Assembly (NCBI GenBank): GCA_944337235.1
Contig: CALVLK010000003.1
Span: forward strand, 65,289 to 119,002
Source: an uncultured Clostridia bacterium
GTDB taxonomy: Bacteria; Bacillota; Clostridia; Christensenellales; Borkfalkiaceae
DNA: 53,714 nucleotides
Direction of reading: 5' to 3'
Shown here: positions 51,475 to 53,714 of the stretch, piece by piece
Position numbering within the stretch: the first letter of the stretch is position 1
How the letters are laid out: each line of letters opens with the position of its first letter
The notes under the pieces: generated by a model
The model's input: the letters and a program-made list of their open reading frames with translations, nothing else
The model's database searches: none
Told to the model about the DNA's origin: nothing
Program-made: the position numbers and the translations under genes

Positions 51475-52188
51475 TTATTCGTCGTCGGAAATGAGCGTTC
51501 CGATCTTTTCTCCGCAGACGGCGCGCAGTACGGCGTCCTTCTCGTTGAGCGCGAAGGCAAGCACGGGAACGTGATTTTCCATGCACATCGTCGCCGCCGT
51601 GATGTCCATCGCCTTGAGGCCCTTGTTGACGATATCGCCGAAGGTAAGGTGGTCGTATTTTTTGGCGTTGGGGTTGACGTTGGGATCGCTGTCGTAGATC
51701 CCGTCCACGTTTTTCGCCATGAGCAGGATATCGGCATGGATCTCGCAGGCGCGTTGCGCGGCCGCCGTATCCGTCGTGCAATAGGGGTTGCCCGTGCCGC
51801 ACGCCATGATGACGATGCGGCCCTCTTCAAAGTGATGCAGCGCCTTGCGCAGCACATAGGGTTCGGCAACGGAGATCATGTTCAGCGCCGTCTGCACGCG
51901 CACGGGAATGCCGCGCTGTTCGATCGCGTCCATCATGGCGAGCGAATTCATCACCGTGGCGAGCATACCCATGTGATCGGCGACAGACCGGTCCATCTTG
52001 GCGCCCTGCCTGCCCCGCCAGAAATTCCCGGCACCGATGACGAGTGCGATCTGCACCCCCATATTGTGTACCTGCACGATCTGATCGACGACCTTGGCGA
52101 TCACCTCTTCGCTCAGCCCGAACTTCTGATCCCCGGCCAAAGCCTCGCCCGAGATCTTGAGCACGATGCGCTTATACTTCGGTTCCAT
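51475..52188 (-). CDS. pyrH: UMP kinase
   Basis: A 237-residue kinase that phosphorylates UMP to UDP. Typical segments are RIVLKISGEALAGDQKFGLSEE, ALVIGAGNFWRGR, RSVADHMGMLATVMNSLAM, and NVDGIYDSDPN. The ATG at 52188 with GGGGT upstream is preferred over the one at 52263, which lies in the leader. It is the first gene of pyrH-frr-uppS-cdsA. Confidence 0.97.
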   Translation of the reverse strand: MEPKYKRIVLKISGEALAGDQKFGLSEEVIAKVVDQIVQVHNMGVQIALVIGAGNFWRGRQGAKMDRSVADHMGMLATVMNSLAMMDAIEQRGIPVRVQTALNMISVAEPYVLRKALHHFEEGRIVIMACGTGNPYCTTDTAAAQRACEIHADILLMAKNVDGIYDSDPNVNPNAKKYDHLTFGDIVNKGLKAMDITAATMCMENHVPVLAFALNEKDAVLRAVCGEKIGTLISDDE

Positions 52189-52336
52189 AACCAACCCCCT
52201 GTCATTTTTTACAGTATAACACAAATACGGGAAAAAAGCACGCGAATTGGAAATTATTTGCAAAATTTACAGGAAAAAATCCTGTGAAGTGTTTGTTTCG
52301 CCCAGGTGATCGCGGTAAAATCCCCCTTGATATGAA

Positions 52337-52371
52337 AATGAAGGGCGTCCGCTCTTCGGATCCCCTTCATT
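52337..52371 (-). terminator. Terminator of the DtxR-type regulator gene
   Basis: AATGAAGGG pairs with CCCTTCATT, followed on the minus strand by TTC. The stem overlaps the stop codon at 52367. Confidence 0.7.
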
Positions 52372-52735
52372 CCTCCTTCCCGACATATGCTTTCAGCACC
52401 TGAAACAGTTCGTCCGTGATCACGTGCTCGATCCTGCACGCGTTCTCTTCGGCGAGTTCCCTGTCCGCCCCCGCCCGCAGCAGCAGCTGCGTGAGCACGC
52501 GGTGGCGCTCATAAATGCCCTCTGCCTTCTCCCGCCCTGCGGGCGTAAAGTTGAGCACCCCGTCCGGCGCGACCGTGATATAGCCGTTGCGCTGCAACAG
52601 CCCCACCGCACGCGAAACGCTGGGCCGCGAATAGGAGAGCTCGTTGGCAAGGTCGATGGAATGCACGTTGGTCTGCCTGCGTTTGAGCAACAGCAATGTC
52701 TCCAGATACATCTCTTCCGATTCTCTGTATTTCAT
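52367..52735 (-). CDS. DtxR-family metal-dependent regulator, iron-type metal site
   Basis: A 122-residue regulator with a winged-helix domain (residues about 5-68, ANELSYSRPSVSRAVGLLQRNG) and a dimerisation domain, but no SH3-like domain. The start is the ATG with AGGGGG upstream. Aligned by eye with DtxR, the regulatory metal ligands appear as Met9 (EEMYLE), Cys100, Glu103 and His104 (CRIEHVITDEL), the set used by iron-type DtxR (Met10, Cys102, Glu105, His106). MntR has Asp and Glu at the first two places. His78 matches an ancillary-site ligand. The protein probably represses iron-uptake genes when Fe(II) is bound (inference). It may be annotated as MntR from size alone. Confidence 0.87.
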   Translation of the reverse strand: MKYRESEEMYLETLLLLKRRQTNVHSIDLANELSYSRPSVSRAVGLLQRNGYITVAPDGVLNFTPAGREKAEGIYERHRVLTQLLLRAGADRELAEENACRIEHVITDELFQVLKAYVGKEE

Positions 52736-52766
52736 AGGCGCCCCCTTATGTGCAATCGTTTTGTCC

Positions 52767-52795
52767 ATTATATCGTTTTTCGCCCCTTTTGTAAA
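52767..52795 (-). promoter_or_regulatory. Promoter of the DtxR-type regulator gene
   Basis: TTTACA, 17-base spacer, TATAAT on the minus strand. No clear DtxR-box palindrome overlaps it. Confidence 0.65.
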
Positions 52796-52889
52796 GGGAT
52801 TCCGTCAACGATATGAAATTTTGCCGCATGCCCCGCCCGGACAGGCGCCTTCGCGCATAAGCGTCTCGTCTGCGCGCGGACAGAAGGCG

Positions 52890-53498
52890 CTATTTGCCGC
52901 GCAGCAGGCTTCTGCACCAGCCCTTCTTGCCGCAGTGAGGGCAGCGCAGGCGACGGCGCAGCAGCGTATGCGGCGCAAAAAGATAGGCGCGGGCAGTCGG
53001 CACGAACTTCTTCCCGCACGTCGGGCAGAGGAAGATCTCGGTACTGAGCGCGACGAGCAGAATGGGTGCGATCACCGCGACAACACCCAAAAATGCACAT
53101 ACGATCATGCAAATTCGCGCCCAAACGGGAATGATGAGCGTCGCGGCGAGCAAGATCAGCGTCATCACAACGACCACAAGGAGCACGCACGCGGCCGTGC
53201 AGACGGCCACCTTGACCCCCGACGGCGTCCGGTCGCACGCCAGAGAGAGCATATTTTCCTCTGCCCGTCCCCGATATTGCTCGCCCGCCAGCCGTTCCCC
53301 GCTCAAAAGCTCGTTCACCGAAATCTCTAAAAGTTCGCACAGCGGCAGCATCAGCCCGACCTCGGGCATGCCTCTGCCCGTCTCCCACTTTGAAACGGTT
53401 TTTTCGGAGACGTGCAGCCGTTCCGCCAACTCGTTCTGCGTCCAGCCGCGTTCCCGCCGTAGCGCCTTCAAAAATGAGCCCGTCCGCATCTGATCCAT
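52890..53498 (-). CDS. HTH (XRE) protein with two membrane segments and a zinc ribbon
   Basis: 202 residues. Residues about 8-64 are an XRE helix-turn-helix (FLKALRRERGWTQNELAERLHV, TVSKWETGRGMPEVGLMLPLCELL). Two hydrophobic segments follow (about 97-124 and 129-152). The C-terminus has a zinc ribbon, CPTCGKKF (C158, C161) and CPHCGKKG (C186, C189). Membrane-tethered XRE proteins occur in Clostridia; the DNA-binding part and ribbon should both face the cytosol. AGGAGG precedes the ATG. The signal it senses is unknown. It lies between a 5S rRNA terminator and the DtxR-type gene. Confidence 0.85.
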   Translation of the reverse strand: MDQMRTGSFLKALRRERGWTQNELAERLHVSEKTVSKWETGRGMPEVGLMLPLCELLEISVNELLSGERLAGEQYRGRAEENMLSLACDRTPSGVKVAVCTAACVLLVVVVMTLILLAATLIIPVWARICMIVCAFLGVVAVIAPILLVALSTEIFLCPTCGKKFVPTARAYLFAPHTLLRRRLRCPHCGKKGWCRSLLRGK

Positions 53499-53552
53499 AT
53501 TGCCCTCCTGTTACATGAGTTCATGCCCATTGTAACATATGCGTGCCCAAAA

Positions 53553-53580
53553 TACCACCTACGTTCCGTAGAGTTTGGTA
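53553..53580. promoter_or_regulatory. Imperfect inverted repeat upstream of the membrane XRE gene
   Basis: CTACG-TTC-CGTAG (53559-53571) is perfect and is flanked by TACCA and TGGTA. It lies about 55-80 bases before the ATG at 53498, near a TACAAT -10-like hexamer. Candidate operator. Confidence 0.35.
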
Positions 53581-53601
53581 CATTTTGCAGAATATAACAA
53601 A

Positions 53602-53629
53602 ACGAGGAGCGCGTATCTGCGTTCCTCGT
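53602..53629 (-). terminator. Terminator after the 5S rRNA gene
   Basis: ACGAGGA pairs with TCCTCGT, with further pairing of GCG and CGC inside, followed on the minus strand by TTTTGTT. Confidence 0.75.
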
Positions 53630-53640
53630 CGTGTCTGAAA

Positions 53641-53714
53641 GGTGGCAACTACCTATCCTCCCGGGCGCTAAGGCCAAGTACTTTGGGCGTGAGAGAGCTT
53701 AACTTCTGTGTTCG
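53641..53714 (-). rRNA. rrf: 5S ribosomal RNA, 3' part (partial)
   Basis: Read on the minus strand the last 74 bases begin CGAACACAGAAGTTAAGC, the conserved middle of 5S rRNA, and include GGCCTTAGCGCCCGGGAGGAT and the 3' end GTTGCCACC. The rest of the gene, and presumably the rRNA operon, lies beyond the right edge. Confidence 0.93.

Overview
The window looks like chromosomal DNA of a GC-rich Clostridia-type member of the Bacillota, probably from an uncultured gut lineage (the lineage is inference). The signs are strong AGGAGG-type ribosome binding sites, textbook sigma-A promoters, FMN and TPP riboswitches in front of ECF vitamin transporters, HslUV with TrmFO, TopA, DprA and ComM in Gram-positive order, and a very large lipoprotein built from Cys-pair repeats of the kind common in gut Clostridia. 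I saw no CRISPR array, phage, transposase or tRNA. Nearly all of it is core housekeeping DNA.

Layout. 1-5.6 kb: start of an exported protein, the GGGtGRT / NifU-like scaffold pair, yhbY, an unknown 490-aa protein and obgE. 5.8-11.2 kb: a 1799-aa lipoprotein of lower GC content, preceded by a candidate structured RNA. 11.7-17.1 kb: cell wall and tRNA-modification genes (ddl, nitroreductase, a membrane-anchored MurF-like ligase, hydrolase, rimI, tsaB, tsaE). 17.1-19.2 kb: ribU under an FMN riboswitch, a 55-aa gene divergent from a small HTH regulator, and a zinc-ribbon membrane protein. 19.3-23.5 kb: glyA, then an ECF sigma factor / membrane protein / VWA lipoprotein operon. 23.7-33.3 kb: trxA, hisS, hslU, hslV, trmFO, topA, dprA, comM. 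33.3-39.3 kb: a GT-C-like glycosyltransferase, rplS with a leader hairpin, a VanW protein, a PHP phosphoesterase and recF.

39.4-46.7 kb runs on the plus strand: dnaA, mnmG, pit, a DUF47 protein and thiT with a TPP riboswitch; yfbR lies opposite. 46.8-52.2 kb on the minus strand is pyrH-frr-uppS-cdsA-dxr-rseP, linking translation, isoprenoid, phospholipid and envelope functions. The right end has a DtxR-type iron regulator, a membrane HTH/zinc-ribbon protein and the 3' part of a 5S rRNA gene.

Most genes left of dnaA are on the minus strand and those just right of it on the plus strand, which would fit an origin between recF and dnaA. However, dnaN is absent and I see no cluster of DnaA boxes. 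The observations most worth following are the structured RNA at 11.3-11.5 kb, the giant repeat lipoprotein, the GGGtGRT/scaffold pair, the sigma/anti-sigma/VWA operon, two genes with apparent leaderless promoters (obgE, tsaE), and the ThiT fusion.
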